From contig NZ_JAUSZI010000002.1 of the NCBI RefSeq assembly GCF_030817415.1, positions 8,060,001-8,124,000 on the forward strand: a DNA stretch of 64,000 bases, in the 5' to 3' direction. A program made the translations under genes and the position numbers. The notes beneath the pieces were generated by a model that saw nothing but the letters and a program-made list of their open reading frames with translations, did not search any database and was not told the origin of the DNA. Shown in pieces: positions 52,925 through 61,453 of this stretch. The number at the start of each line of letters is the position of its first letter. Positions within the stretch are counted from its first letter, which is position 1. Source of the stretch: Streptomyces umbrinus (GTDB lineage Bacteria; Actinomycetota; Actinomycetes; Streptomycetales; Streptomycetaceae).

Positions 52925-53480
52925 TTGATCTTTCTTGGCTGCCAGGTGACGTCGTGTCACTGCATGCCGGAAAGTCCACTTGCGCGGCCCGCACGGACGA
53001 GTGGCCCATGCGGTGCATCGGCTCGCGCGGGGTCTCCCCACCGGTCGCGGCGAGGGGTGCTTCCGGTGTGCCGGAGATCGTGGAAGTGGACGTCACCGAG
53101 GCCGGTCGCGTCGAGCGCCCGGAGCCAGATCCGCCGGATGCTGTTCCGTCGCAGGACGCCACCGCGAGTGCCGACGAAGACGAGCCCGGTTCGGCCGGCA
53201 CTCGCGTACTCGGCGAGGTGGTGAGGCAACTCCGTGACGAGGGAAGCCGGGAGCGCCACGGCGCGGACACCGGCCGCGCTCTTGGATGCCTTCACCTGGA
53301 GTCAGTCTGTGCGCGTCTCGGGGTAGGAACGACGGACGGAGGCGCAGGTTGAGGACGCCCGCATTGCGTTGCCCGGAACGGCCCGTCTGAGCCGGTCGGC
53401 GCGGCCTTGATCCGGCCGGTGACCCGGCTTCCGGAGGACTGGCCGATGGCTTGGAATCAAGCACCGCCACGCCCGACAAG
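52925..53480 (-). pseudogene. Decayed tyrosine recombinase (integrase) fragment
   Basis: Two adjacent minus-strand frames together spell the C-terminal catalytic half of a phage/ICE integrase. Frame 1 (53295 to about 53058) has KSAAGVRAVALPASLV and the HDLRHTG box (H at 53082). Frame 2 (about 53051 to 52925) continues with RMGHSSVRAAQVDF. The two are joined by a frameshift near 53055, and the catalytic Tyr position reads Phe (VDF), so activity is lost. Further integrase-like residues in other frames extend to about 53480. The reading direction ends at the tRNA, as usual for an element integrated into it. Confidence 0.8.
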
Positions 53481-53737
53481 GTGAATAACGCACCTCCTTC
53501 ACCTCCTTCGGCCCACTATCGGTATGTGGCTTATGTGGATATTGCTAATTTTTGAGTGGTAAGTGATATTTCATCACCCCATCCGCAGGGCTCGCCCTGC
53601 GGACCTCTGCTTACGGCTGATGCCGCAGAACCTCGACACGAGACGCGGCTTTTGGTCTGACCGGAACTCATTACGGGAGTTCGGAATGCCCTTTGTCGGG
53701 GCGGCTGAACTCAACGGCGGCAAGAAAGGTCACTCCT
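53481..53737 (+). promoter_or_regulatory. AT-rich upstream region of the collagen-like gene
   Basis: No gene. Bases about 53508-53575 are strikingly AT-rich for this genome (GGATATTGCTAATTTTTGAG, then GTAAGTGATATTTC). A hairpin CCGCAGGGC-TC-GCCCTGCGG lies at 53583-53602, and AAAGG precedes the ATG at 53738. Likely promoter plus structured leader; it may also be an insertion boundary. Confidence 0.4.
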
Positions 53738-55462
53738 ATGGCAGTGGTTGCCAACTCGTCCCGTTCACCAGGCAGAATCCGTGTACGTCATCGGCTCAGG
53801 CCGCGTCTCGCACTCCTGTCCGGAGCGGTGCTGCTGGCCACGGCCACGGTCGCGCTGGCTTCCGGCGCCGCGCAGGCCGCAGAAGCCCCCGTTGAACTGG
53901 GGACCGCCAAGAGCTACTCGGTCCTGGCGGGTTCAACGGTTACCAACACCGGCCCCACCGTCATCAACGGCGACGTGGGACTCAGCCCGGGCTCTTCGGT
54001 GACGGGCTTCTCGCAGTCGACGCCCTCCGGCCCCGGACAGATTTTCGGCGACCTGAACGTGGCCAACGCCGAGGCCATTCAGGCGAAGACGGACCTGGGC
54101 ACCGCCTACACCGACGCTGCCGGCCGCGGACCCGGGGCCGCCATTACGGCCGACCTCGGCGGACAGGTGCTGGTGCCCGGCGTCTACACGGCCTCGTCAT
54201 CGATGGGACTCACCGGAGCCCTCACCCTCAACGCCAAGGGCGACCCGAACGCCGTCTTCATCTTCCAGGCCGGATCGACCCTGACCACCGCTTCGGCGAG
54301 CAGCGTCGTCCTCGTCAACGGTGCACAGCCCTGCAACGTGTTCTGGAAGGTGGGCAGTTCCGCCACGCTCGGGACCAACTCCAAATTCGTGGGCACCATC
54401 CTGGCCCAGGAATCCATCACGGTGACGACCGGCACCGAGATCCAGGGCCGAGCCCTTGCGCAGACCGGCGCGGTCACGCTGGACGACAACGTCATCACGA
54501 CGCCGACCTGCGCGACTGGCCCCACCGGTCCTCCTGGCCCTACGGGTCCCCCCGGGCCCACCGGGCCTGAAGGGCCCACCGGACCTACCGGATCTACCGG
54601 ACCTACCGGACCTGAAGGACCCACCGGACCTGAGGGACCCGAAGGTCCTGAAGGCCCCACCGGTCCTGAGGGCCCTGAGGGACCTGAAGGACCTGCCGGT
54701 CCCACCGGTCCTGAGGGCCCTGAGGGACCTGAAGGACCTGCCGGTCCCACCGGGCCTGAGGGTCCTGAGGGGCCTGAAGGTCCCACCGGTCCTGAGGGGC
54801 CTGAAGGACCTGCCGGGCCCACCGGTCCCACCGGCACCACCGGACCTGAGGGACCTGAAGGACCCGCCGGACCTGAGGGACCTGAAGGACCCGCCGGACC
54901 CACCGGACCTGAGGGACCCGAAGGGCCTGAAGGCCCCACCGGTCCTGAGGGACCTGAGGGACCTGAAGGACCCGCCGGCCCTGAGGGACCTGAAGGACCC
55001 GCCGGACCTGAGGGACCTGAAGGACCCGCCGGACCTGAGGGACCCGAAGGACCCGCCGGACCTGAGGGACCCGAAGGACCCGCCGGACCTGAAGGACCTC
55101 AAGGCCCTGAAGGCCCTGAAGGCCCTGAAGGCCCCCAGGGCCCCGCGGGACCTGGCGGTGGAGGTGATCACGGGCACGACCAGGGTCACGACGGCAATGG
55201 CGGCCACGACGGTCACGACGGCAATGGCGGCCACGACGGCAATGGCGGCCACGACGGCAATGGCGGTCACGACGGCAACGGTGGCCACGGCGGACACAAG
55301 CCCGACTGCCAGAAGCACGAGGGCCCTCCGCCCTGGGCGCAGCACGGGAGGGGCGTGTTGTTGAAGCCCTGGGTGCAGCACGGGAGGGGCGTGTTGTTGA
55401 AGCCCTGGGTGCAGCACGAGAAGGGCTTCTCGCTGAGGCCCCTGACGGAATGCGAGGACTAA
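53738..55462 (+). CDS. Secreted DUF3494 ice-binding-type protein fused to collagen-like repeats
   Basis: 574 aa. A signal peptide (about 1-49: Arg-rich, then [26 protein letters not shown]) precedes a DUF3494 beta-solenoid (about 51-258: [55 protein letters not shown]). Residues 261-472 are about 70 Gly-X-Y triplets, mostly GPE, GPA and GPT, as in bacterial collagens. A His/Asp/Gly region (about 473-520) and three 12-residue repeats end the protein. There is no LPXTG or LAXTG sorting motif. DUF3494 proteins bind ice or act as adhesins; the fusion suggests a long surface or matrix fibre. A sharp terminator follows. Confidence 0.85.
   Translation: MAVVANSSRSPGRIRVRHRLRPRLALLSGAVLLATATVALASGAAQAAEAPVELGTAKSYSVLAGSTVTNTGPTVINGDVGLSPGSSVTGFSQSTPSGPGQIFGDLNVANAEAIQAKTDLGTAYTDAAGRGPGAAITADLGGQVLVPGVYTASSSMGLTGALTLNAKGDPNAVFIFQAGSTLTTASASSVVLVNGAQPCNVFWKVGSSATLGTNSKFVGTILAQESITVTTGTEIQGRALAQTGAVTLDDNVITTPTCATGPTGPPGPTGPPGPTGPEGPTGPTGSTGPTGPEGPTGPEGPEGPEGPTGPEGPEGPEGPAGPTGPEGPEGPEGPAGPTGPEGPEGPEGPTGPEGPEGPAGPTGPTGTTGPEGPEGPAGPEGPEGPAGPTGPEGPEGPEGPTGPEGPEGPEGPAGPEGPEGPAGPEGPEGPAGPEGPEGPAGPEGPEGPAGPEGPQGPEGPEGPEGPQGPAGPGGGGDHGHDQGHDGNGGHDGHDGNGGHDGNGGHDGNGGHDGNGGHGGHKPDCQKHEGPPPWAQHGRGVLLKPWVQHGRGVLLKPWVQHEKGFSLRPLTECED
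54518..55153 (+). repeat. Collagen-like coding repeat tract (9-bp based)
   Basis: In-frame tandem Gly-Pro-X codons built from variants of GGACCTGAGGGACCTGAAGG, with higher-order units of 18, 27 and 45 bp. The tract is prone to slippage and assembly error. Reverse-strand frames over it (for example VPQVRR-type repeats) are by-products. Confidence 0.9.
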
Positions 55463-55506
55463 GAGAAACCTCGCCTGTATCTCCCTGAGGTGAGAACCGG
55501 GACAAG

Positions 55507-55538
55507 TAAGGGGCGCCTTCGGAAGAAGGCGCCCCTTA
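55507..55538 (+). terminator. Terminator of the collagen-like gene
   Basis: TAAGGGGCGCCTTC (55507-55520), loop GGAA, and the exact complement (55525-55538): a perfect 14-bp stem, 44 bp after the stop. Confidence 0.9.
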
Positions 55539-56175
55539 CCGGCGCTGACAAGCACCTGATCGCAGTCCCTGCCTCGCCGGGAGGCAAGGAGCGCGCAGCT
55601 CAGCCCTCGTGGCGGCGTCGTGGCGAGTGGTCGCTGACTCCACACACAAAGTCGTCCGTACGGCTTCCGTCGACGTGTCACCTGGGTCGGCCACCCATGG
55701 TCCCGATGGTGCCGCCGAAAAACACGAGACGAAGCAATGCCCGATCCGTGCCCGTAGGCGTGGACAACCACGATCAAAAGCGGTGCGATCAAGACCGCGC
55801 AACGGCGTCGGCGCGACGAATCCACGCAGGTCAGCACCCATGTGCCTGCGCAAGCGCCGTCGCTTCCCGGCGCCGCTCCCGTCCGAGCTCCAGGAGCGGG
55901 TGTCGGTGCGTGCCGCACTCCTGCCGCATCGTGCGGTCGACCACGGTTCGCCGCAGTCGAGATGCGCCGCAGTCGACGAGATGCGCGGCCGCGATGAAGC
56001 CCATCCGAACTCCGGGTGGCCTGCGCACCCCCCCCGACGCCCCGAACACCCGCCCTCGCCGCCGTGTCAATTGCTGACTTTCCGAGGGCGGTGGGGGTCC
56101 AGGCTCCGGCCATACTGGCAGCGAGCGAGACATTGAAGCGTCAGGCAGTATCCGCCACGGACGAAAGGCCCTGAA
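55539..56175. other. Gap with no confident gene; possible decayed minus-strand fragment
   Basis: No frame shows a convincing start, codon bias or motif over its length. On the minus strand, pieces in three frames (GFIAAAHLVDC about 55995-56030, WVLTCVDS and ADLRGFVAPTPLRG about 55790-55840) together loosely resemble an ASCH-type domain with frameshifts. With the integrase remnant nearby, a decayed mobile-element gene is possible but weakly supported. Confidence 0.25.
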
Positions 56176-56607
56176 ATGGCCGAGCGGAAACGTGAGCGAC
56201 CATCAGGCCTGGACACGTTCTCCCTTCCGGGGCCTCAGCCGGGCGCCCAGGAGCACCCTGCAGAAGGCCTGATGGGGGACGTGAGGCGTGGAGTCGAACA
56301 GCGCCGGTATCTGCGCGGGATGATCTTTCCGGAAGTCGCCGTGGTGGAGAGGCTGTACGGGTTGTCTGAGAAGGAGGTTCGGTCGGTGATCAGGCAACTT
56401 CGAGACGAAGAGCTGCTGCAACTGCACGACGACTACCAGGAGACCTACTTCATCGATGTCGGTCGAGGAACCCCGAGAACCCCGAGTCGGGAGTCGACGG
56501 ACACCGGACCCGTCGCCCAGGTGGCCGATTTGACCGCAAGACTCCAGGAACTCAGCAGCCGTGTTCAGGCTTTGGAGTCCATAGTTCTGGGCCGTGACGA
56601 GAGGTGA
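56176..56607 (+). CDS. Small winged-helix-like protein with coiled-coil tail
   Basis: 143 aa with GAAAGG upstream. The middle (RYLRGMIFPEVAVVERLYGLSEKEVRSVIRQLRDEELL) reads like a GntR-type helix-turn-helix, and the C-terminus (VADLTARLQELSSRVQALESIVLG) is a leucine-heptad coiled coil. There is no ligand domain. It may be a DNA-binding accessory factor of this accessory block. Family not recognised. Confidence 0.6.
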   Translation: MAERKRERPSGLDTFSLPGPQPGAQEHPAEGLMGDVRRGVEQRRYLRGMIFPEVAVVERLYGLSEKEVRSVIRQLRDEELLQLHDDYQETYFIDVGRGTPRTPSRESTDTGPVAQVADLTARLQELSSRVQALESIVLGRDER

Positions 56608-56691
56608 TCTCCGGCTAGCGGTTGCGGCGGCTCTTTCGAGATCGCGGCGCTCCTGCTGTGCCCGGCCCAACAGGCTCGTGTGACACGGGCG

Positions 56692-56749
56692 TTGACCCTG
56701 TCCCCATGCGACAGCACAATGAGCGCGCGTTCTTGAGAGCGCTCTCAAG
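56692..56749 (+). promoter_or_regulatory. Promoter with perfect LacI-type operator
   Basis: TTGACC (56692-56697), 17 bp, CACAAT (56715-56720), then the 18-bp perfect palindrome CTTGAGAGCGCTCTCAAG (56732-56749) at about +5 to +22. The GAGAGCGCTCTC core is like sugar-responsive LacI-family operators of actinomycetes (the CebR type is TGGGAGCGCTCCCA). No LacI gene is in the window. It controls the Tat-secreted protein at 56820. Confidence 0.8.
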
Positions 56750-56819
56750 GTGGATGCTCCCCGTGCGTTCGCTCGTGGTTGTGCCCGCGCATTCGGTCCG
56801 TACGTTCCCAGGGAGAGTC

Positions 56820-58193
56820 ATGGTCGGCAGGCAAGGTCCGGTGGTTGGTCGTCGTTCGCTCATTGGGGCTGGACTCGGTGTAGGTGCTGCGGTGTTCGGT
56901 GTGGGTGGGGCCGGGGCGGCGTATGCCGCCGGGGAGTCCGCTCGGCGGCGTGGGCTTGGGTTCTTGGGTGCTGCTATGGACGGCTATCCCGATCATGGGA
57001 GCGTTCGGCTGACGCAGAGTTACAGCGATCAGGCTGGGCTGTTCAGTACGGCGTTCACGTACGACAACGCACTGGCGATCCTGGCTCATCTGGCGGGTGG
57101 TGGCGCCGGTGGGCGGGCCAGAGCCGTGGTGCTTGGTGATGCGTTGCTCTACGCCCAGAAGCATGACCCGGTGTACGACGACGGCAGGTTGCGGCAGGCC
57201 TACAACGTCGGGCCGTACACCTTCTTCGACGGGTCGCTGCAGCCGGATGGATTCGTGCGGGCCGACGGAACTGCCAACGTGGGGACGCAGTTCGGGTTCA
57301 CGGGGACGGCCGTGGGTGACATGGCCTGGGCCGGGATTGCGCTGAGTGCCCTTGCTCGGGGGACCGGGGCCCGTCGTTTTCTTGAGGGTGCTGTGCGGAT
57401 CGGTGCGTGGATCGAGCGGATCGGGCGTACCGACGAACCCCTCGGGGGCTACAAGTTCGGGGTCAACGGGGCCGACGAGAAATTGCCCTTCACCTCCACC
57501 GAGCACAACACCGATCTGGTCTGTCTGTTCGGTCGGCTCGCTCTGCTCACCGGTGACCGGGTGTGGCGGGGGCGGCGTGCGCGGGCCGAGGCCTTCGTCG
57601 AGAAGATGTGGGAGCCGGACGGGGGCTTCTTCTACACCGGCACCAACGACGGGGTGACGGTCAACAAGTCCCCGATCCCCGAGGACACCCAGACCTGGAC
57701 CCATCTCGCCCTCGACTCCCACAGGTATTCGCGGTCGCTGGACTGGGCGGCGGCCGAGCTGGCCGTGATCGACCACGCCGGGCGGCGGAACAGTACGGTG
57801 CCGACGGGGCAGACGTACGAAGGCGTCACCTTCAGCTCCGCCAGTCTGGTGGCGAACGAGGACGCCCCGATCGCCGAGTTCCAGCCCAAGCCCGACCGCA
57901 ATGGGGTGTGGTTCGAGGGGACCGCTCATCTTGCGCTCGCTCTTCGGGACCGGAGCAGGGCCGGTGATGAGACGAGTGCCCGACGGCTGGTCGCCAGTAT
58001 TGAGCGGGCTCAGGATCTGCTCGGGGCTGGGCAGACCGTGGGCGGTCGTGCGCTTCCCGAGCGTTCCGGTGTCGTCTCGGCCAGCAGCCCGCTCGACACC
58101 GGGTTCGGCTTCGGCTACTACCCGTACCGGCACGTGGGGGCCACCGCTTGGTACCTGCTGGCGGCCACGCGTACCAATCCGCTGCGGGCCTGA
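56820..58193 (+). CDS. Tat-secreted six-hairpin (alpha/alpha)6 protein, probable glycan-active enzyme
   Basis: 457 aa from the ATG at 56820 with GGGAGA 4 nt upstream. A twin-arginine signal (VGRRSLIGAGLGVGAAV) ends near AAYAAGE. The mature part is helical with repeated aromatic hairpin turns (FSTAFTYDNALAILAHL, NVGPYTFFDG, TGTAVGDMAWAGIAL, EHNTDLVCLFGRLALL, QTWTHLALDS, GVWFEGTAHLALALRDR), the layout of six-hairpin glycosidases. A LacI-type operator upstream supports a carbohydrate role. The exact family and catalytic acids are not assigned. Confidence 0.8.
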   Translation: MVGRQGPVVGRRSLIGAGLGVGAAVFGVGGAGAAYAAGESARRRGLGFLGAAMDGYPDHGSVRLTQSYSDQAGLFSTAFTYDNALAILAHLAGGGAGGRARAVVLGDALLYAQKHDPVYDDGRLRQAYNVGPYTFFDGSLQPDGFVRADGTANVGTQFGFTGTAVGDMAWAGIALSALARGTGARRFLEGAVRIGAWIERIGRTDEPLGGYKFGVNGADEKLPFTSTEHNTDLVCLFGRLALLTGDRVWRGRRARAEAFVEKMWEPDGGFFYTGTNDGVTVNKSPIPEDTQTWTHLALDSHRYSRSLDWAAAELAVIDHAGRRNSTVPTGQTYEGVTFSSASLVANEDAPIAEFQPKPDRNGVWFEGTAHLALALRDRSRAGDETSARRLVASIERAQDLLGAGQTVGGRALPERSGVVSASSPLDTGFGFGYYPYRHVGATAWYLLAATRTNPLRA

Positions 58194-58215
58194 ACGGCAG
58201 GGCCAGTCACGGGCC

Positions 58216-58587
58216 TTACGGGGTGGAGCGGCCCTCCGCCTCTGCCTCCCGTACGTGTGCCTCCGTCTCCCGTACGTGCTTGAGCGACATCCGGGCGTCC
58301 ACCTTCTCCGCGGCCGCGACCTCCGCCCAGAAGCGGTGGCAGGTCACGAAGACCGTGAGTTCGCGCTCGCGCTCGCGGAGTTTCTCCACCTCGGCCTGTT
58401 CGTCGGCCGTCCAGCCGGGGGAGGCGGGGCGCTCCACCTTGCGCCAGCCGTGGTCGTCGCTGAAGCCGTCCAGGGGCTCGACCGACCAGGGGAGCCGCTT
58501 CAGGAGGGCCAGAAGCTCGGCCCGGACCTGATGCAGTTCCTCCTGACCGGCCAGGAGGTCACTCGGGAAGTCGTAGGTCGTAGCCAC
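58216..58587 (-). CDS. Small charged coiled-coil protein, hypothetical
   Basis: 123 aa, helical, acidic/basic heptads (ELHQVRAELLALLKRLPWSVE, DEQAEVEKLRERERELTVF). The WSVEPLDGFSDDHGWRKVERPASPGW segment is a conserved-looking Trp-rich loop. No known domain. It converges on the Tat-secreted gene with 22 bp between. Confidence 0.7.
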   Translation of the reverse strand: MATTYDFPSDLLAGQEELHQVRAELLALLKRLPWSVEPLDGFSDDHGWRKVERPASPGWTADEQAEVEKLRERERELTVFVTCHRFWAEVAAAEKVDARMSLKHVRETEAHVREAEAEGRSTP

Positions 58588-58732
58588 GCGACAATGCTAC
58601 GCCTGTTCGATTTTGGGATGCGAGTTCCTTGGGGGACTTCACACGAATGTGTCGCGGTGGCGGCCCGCGCCACGGCCGCGGTGCCCTGTCGGGCCCCTGG
58701 CGTTGTCCGACCCCCGTCCTAGGGTGGCCACC

Positions 58733-59245
58733 ATGGACAGCGCAGAGACATCGCAGGTGAGACTGCACGCGTGGGCGGAAGGTGACTTCTGGCTTCTCCA
58801 GAGGGCCAACAGCCCCGAGATGACGGAGCACTTGGGTGGTCCGGAGACCGAGGAGAAGCTCGTCGACCGGCACCGGCGTTACGTCGGCCTGGGGCCGGGG
58901 TGCATGTATCGGGTCACGTCGGCCGACACCGGCGACACGGTCGGCTCGATCGGCTTCTGGGAGCGGGAGTGGCGGGGCGAGAAGGTGTGGGAGACCGGGT
59001 GGGGGGTGCTGCCCGAGTTCCAGGGGCACGGTTTCGCCGCGGCGGCGGCCCACGCGGTCGTCGAAGAGGCGAGGGCGGCTGGAGAGCACCGGTACCTTCA
59101 CGCGTTCCCGAGCGTGGATCACCACGCGTCGAACGCGGTCTGCCGCAGCGCCGGATTCGAACTGCTCGGTACGGCCGAGTTCGAGTACCCGAAGGGTCAC
59201 TGGATCACGTCGAACGACTGGCGGGTGGACCTCGGCGAAGGCTGA
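58733..59245 (+). CDS. GNAT-family N-acetyltransferase (RimJ-like)
   Basis: 170 aa. Motif A is WGVLPEFQGHGFAAAAAHAVV (CoA loop), then ASNAVCRSAGFELLG; the DFWLLQRANSPEMTEHLGG start is typical of small-molecule or ribosomal-protein acetyltransferases. Substrate unknown. The ATG at 58733 is chosen because the upstream frame covers the promoter region of the divergent gene. Confidence 0.9.
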   Translation: MDSAETSQVRLHAWAEGDFWLLQRANSPEMTEHLGGPETEEKLVDRHRRYVGLGPGCMYRVTSADTGDTVGSIGFWEREWRGEKVWETGWGVLPEFQGHGFAAAAAHAVVEEARAAGEHRYLHAFPSVDHHASNAVCRSAGFELLGTAEFEYPKGHWITSNDWRVDLGEG

Positions 59246-59359
59246 CGCCGCCCGAAGCCCCTGGTCGTGGCCTCCGCGATCCGTGGGGAGGCCTCGGCTG
59301 TCCGTGGAGGCGCCGCCGTTCCCGGGCGCGATGTCAGTGCCGCGCGCGAGACTGGACGT

Positions 59360-59611
59360 ATGTGCCGCAGCATCAAGACTCTCCGACCGCCCGTCCTGCC
59401 CGAAGAGGCCACGGACGAGGACATCCGCGCCGCCGCGCTCCAGTACGTCCGCAAGGTCTCCGGCTTCCGAGCCCCGGCCGCGCACAACCGCGAGGTCTTC
59501 GACCGCGCGGTCGACGCGATCGCCGAGGCCACGGCCGAGCTGCTGGACGGCCTGGAGATACGAGGGCAGACGGCCACCAGTCGTCAGGCCGAAAGCCGCC
59601 AGGCCGGCTGA
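59360..59611 (+). CDS. DUF2277 protein
   Basis: 83 aa, starting with the family signature MCRSIKTLRPP, followed by TDEDIRAAALQYVRKVSGFRAP and a helical end. Conserved in actinomycetes, function unknown. Confidence 0.9.
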   Translation: MCRSIKTLRPPVLPEEATDEDIRAAALQYVRKVSGFRAPAAHNREVFDRAVDAIAEATAELLDGLEIRGQTATSRQAESRQAG

Positions 59612-59760
59612 CCGCCCGACGCCTGACCGGCGCCCGTCGAGCTAGGTCCGTCCGAGGCGCGCAGCCACTGGCGTACGTAGCCGCTGGTGCGCTCAGCCAG
59701 AGGTGCGGCCGGTCAGTGGCGTGCCCGCCCGAGGGCACGTCCGCCCGGGCCGCGTACGCC

Positions 59761-60483
59761 TCAGGCGCCCGGGCCCGCCTCGGGCATCTGCACCTGAACC
59801 GGCACCGGTACCGACACGGGTACGGGTACCGGTACGGGCACAGCTGCCGATGACGGTCGTCGCATCAGGAACGCCGCCCCCGCGCCCGCCCCGAACAGCG
59901 CCACCAGCGAAACGCCGGTGGCGAGCCAGGTCGCGCCCAGCCACTGACCGCCGAAGTAGCCGAGGCCGACGCTGTACGCGGCCCAGGCGAGCCCCGCGAG
60001 GATCGACCACGGCAGGAATTCGCGGACTCGACGGTGCGCGGCGCCCGCGCCGAGCGAGACGACCGAGCGGCCGGCGGGCGCGAAGCGGGCCAGGACGACC
60101 AGGGCGCCGCCGCCGCGTGCCAGCGCCGCGCCGAGACGTTCCTGCGCGCCCCTCAGGCGCCGGGAGCGGGCGATGGCACGGTCCAGGCGCTCCCCGCCGC
60201 GCCAGGCCAGCCGGTACGCGACCAGGTCGCCGAGGACCGAGGCGGTCGCGGCGCAGAGGGTCAGCGCGAGGAGGTCCGGCACGTGCGCGGCCGGGATGTC
60301 CGGCACGTGCACGGCAGCCGCGCCGGTACCGGCCGCGGCCGCCGTCGCCGCCGTGATGACGAGGACGCCGCTCGGCAGTACCGGCAGAAAGACGTCGAAC
60401 AGGACTGACACAGCCACCACGGCATAGATCCATTGGCTGTAGATCCAAGGGCTGCCGGACAGCGACCCCACACTCTCAAGCAC
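59761..60483 (-). CDS. DedA-family membrane protein with Val-Pro repeat tail
   Basis: 240 aa from a GTG at 60483 with GGGAG 5 nt upstream; an ORF to 60966 is rejected as a Pro-rich shadow. The DedA core (FDVFLPVLPSGVLVI, VLARFAPAGRSVVSLGAGA) is divergent from the 48-kb paralogue. The C-terminus ends in a run of Val-Pro pairs (about 217-232) encoded by near-identical 6-bp GGTACC/GGTACG-type units. Confidence 0.82.
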   Translation of the reverse strand: MLESVGSLSGSPWIYSQWIYAVVAVSVLFDVFLPVLPSGVLVITAATAAAAGTGAAAVHVPDIPAAHVPDLLALTLCAATASVLGDLVAYRLAWRGGERLDRAIARSRRLRGAQERLGAALARGGGALVVLARFAPAGRSVVSLGAGAAHRRVREFLPWSILAGLAWAAYSVGLGYFGGQWLGATWLATGVSLVALFGAGAGAAFLMRRPSSAAVPVPVPVPVSVPVPVQVQMPEAGPGA

Positions 60484-60730
60484 CCGAACTCCCCTGTGTC
60501 TCCCCCGTAGGCCCGAACCGTGCCGTGATGCCGCGATGTCGCGGGGGAGCGGCAGGAGCGGCCTGTGACAGCCATACAGCGTACGCCTCGGGTCCGACAT
60601 GAGATCCACAGGGGGCACGTGCGTTCGCCACATCATGTTCACCCGGCTGCCGCTTCCCGGCGGGCGGGCCGGCGCCGCGTCCCGTACCAACGGAAAGGGG
60701 CGGCCAACGGTGTGAGGAGCGGAACCGGCG

Positions 60731-61429
60731 ATGGTGTCAGGAACAGCGGTAGTACGAACGGGTCGAACAGGTCGAACAGAGCGGGCGGAGCGAACAGGGC
60801 GAACGGGTCGGACGGGTCGGGCAGGAAGAACGGGAGCGGTGGGTCTCGTCGTCCTGGCGTTGGCGTCGGCCGCGCTCGCGACCGGCGCGGGCGGCGCCCA
60901 CGGTGCGACCGGCGGCGACGGCGGCACGGTCGAGCCGGGTGGCGGTGCGGGCGGCACCGGCGGCAAGCACGGCTACTCGATGCGGACGGACGCCCGCTTC
61001 GCCCCGCCCGGCGCATTCGTTCCGTCGGCGGCCGTCACGTACGACATGAGGCTCGTGCCCGCCGGCTCGTGGATCGAGGTCGGCCAGCGCAGTTCGGAGC
61101 GCGGCGCCACGACGGTGAAGCTGCGGGTGACCGGGCTGAAGGCGGGCCACGAGTACGGCGCGCATGTGCACCGGAAGCCGTGCGGCGCCGATCCGGCCGC
61201 CGCGGGCGGGCACTACCAGCACCGGCCGTCCACGGACCCCGCCAGTGTGAACCCCGACAACGAGGTCTGGCTCGACTTCACGGCCGACTCACGTGGGGCG
61301 GGTGGGGCGAGTGCGCGGCACGACTGGAACTTCCGGTTCGGGGAGGCCGCGTCTGTGGTGCTGCACGGTGAACAGGGTGGCTCGGGCATGCGGTTGGCCT
61401 GCTTCACGGTGCCGTTCGGCTGGGCGTGA
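60731..61429 (+). CDS. Secreted Cu/Zn superoxide dismutase-like (SodC) protein
   Basis: 232 aa. A repetitive Arg-Thr-Gly N-terminus (about 9-35) leads into a hydrophobic signal (VGLVVLALASAALATGAGGA). The SodC-like beta barrel shows Cu-ligand HVH (AHVHRKPCG), GGHYQH, a C-terminal His in SVVLHGE and the active-site-type Arg with Cys in MRLACFTVP. The second zinc-loop His/Asp set is not evident, so activity is uncertain. The start is tentative: the SD-like AGGAG lies 12 nt upstream. Confidence 0.75.
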   Translation: MVSGTAVVRTGRTGRTERAERTGRTGRTGRAGRTGAVGLVVLALASAALATGAGGAHGATGGDGGTVEPGGGAGGTGGKHGYSMRTDARFAPPGAFVPSAAVTYDMRLVPAGSWIEVGQRSSERGATTVKLRVTGLKAGHEYGAHVHRKPCGADPAAAGGHYQHRPSTDPASVNPDNEVWLDFTADSRGAGGASARHDWNFRFGEAASVVLHGEQGGSGMRLACFTVPFGWA

Positions 61430-61453
61430 GTGATCTGCTCGGCCGGGTGTTCG

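Noticed and set aside
53738..55462. Sortase-anchored surface protein
   Set aside because: No LPXTG or LAXTG motif, terminal hydrophobic helix or basic tail at the C-terminus.
54197..56113. 638-codon minus-strand frame opposite the collagen-like gene
   Set aside because: Arises from the reverse complement of the Gly-X-Y repeats; sequence is an artefactual Arg/Ser/Gly repeat.
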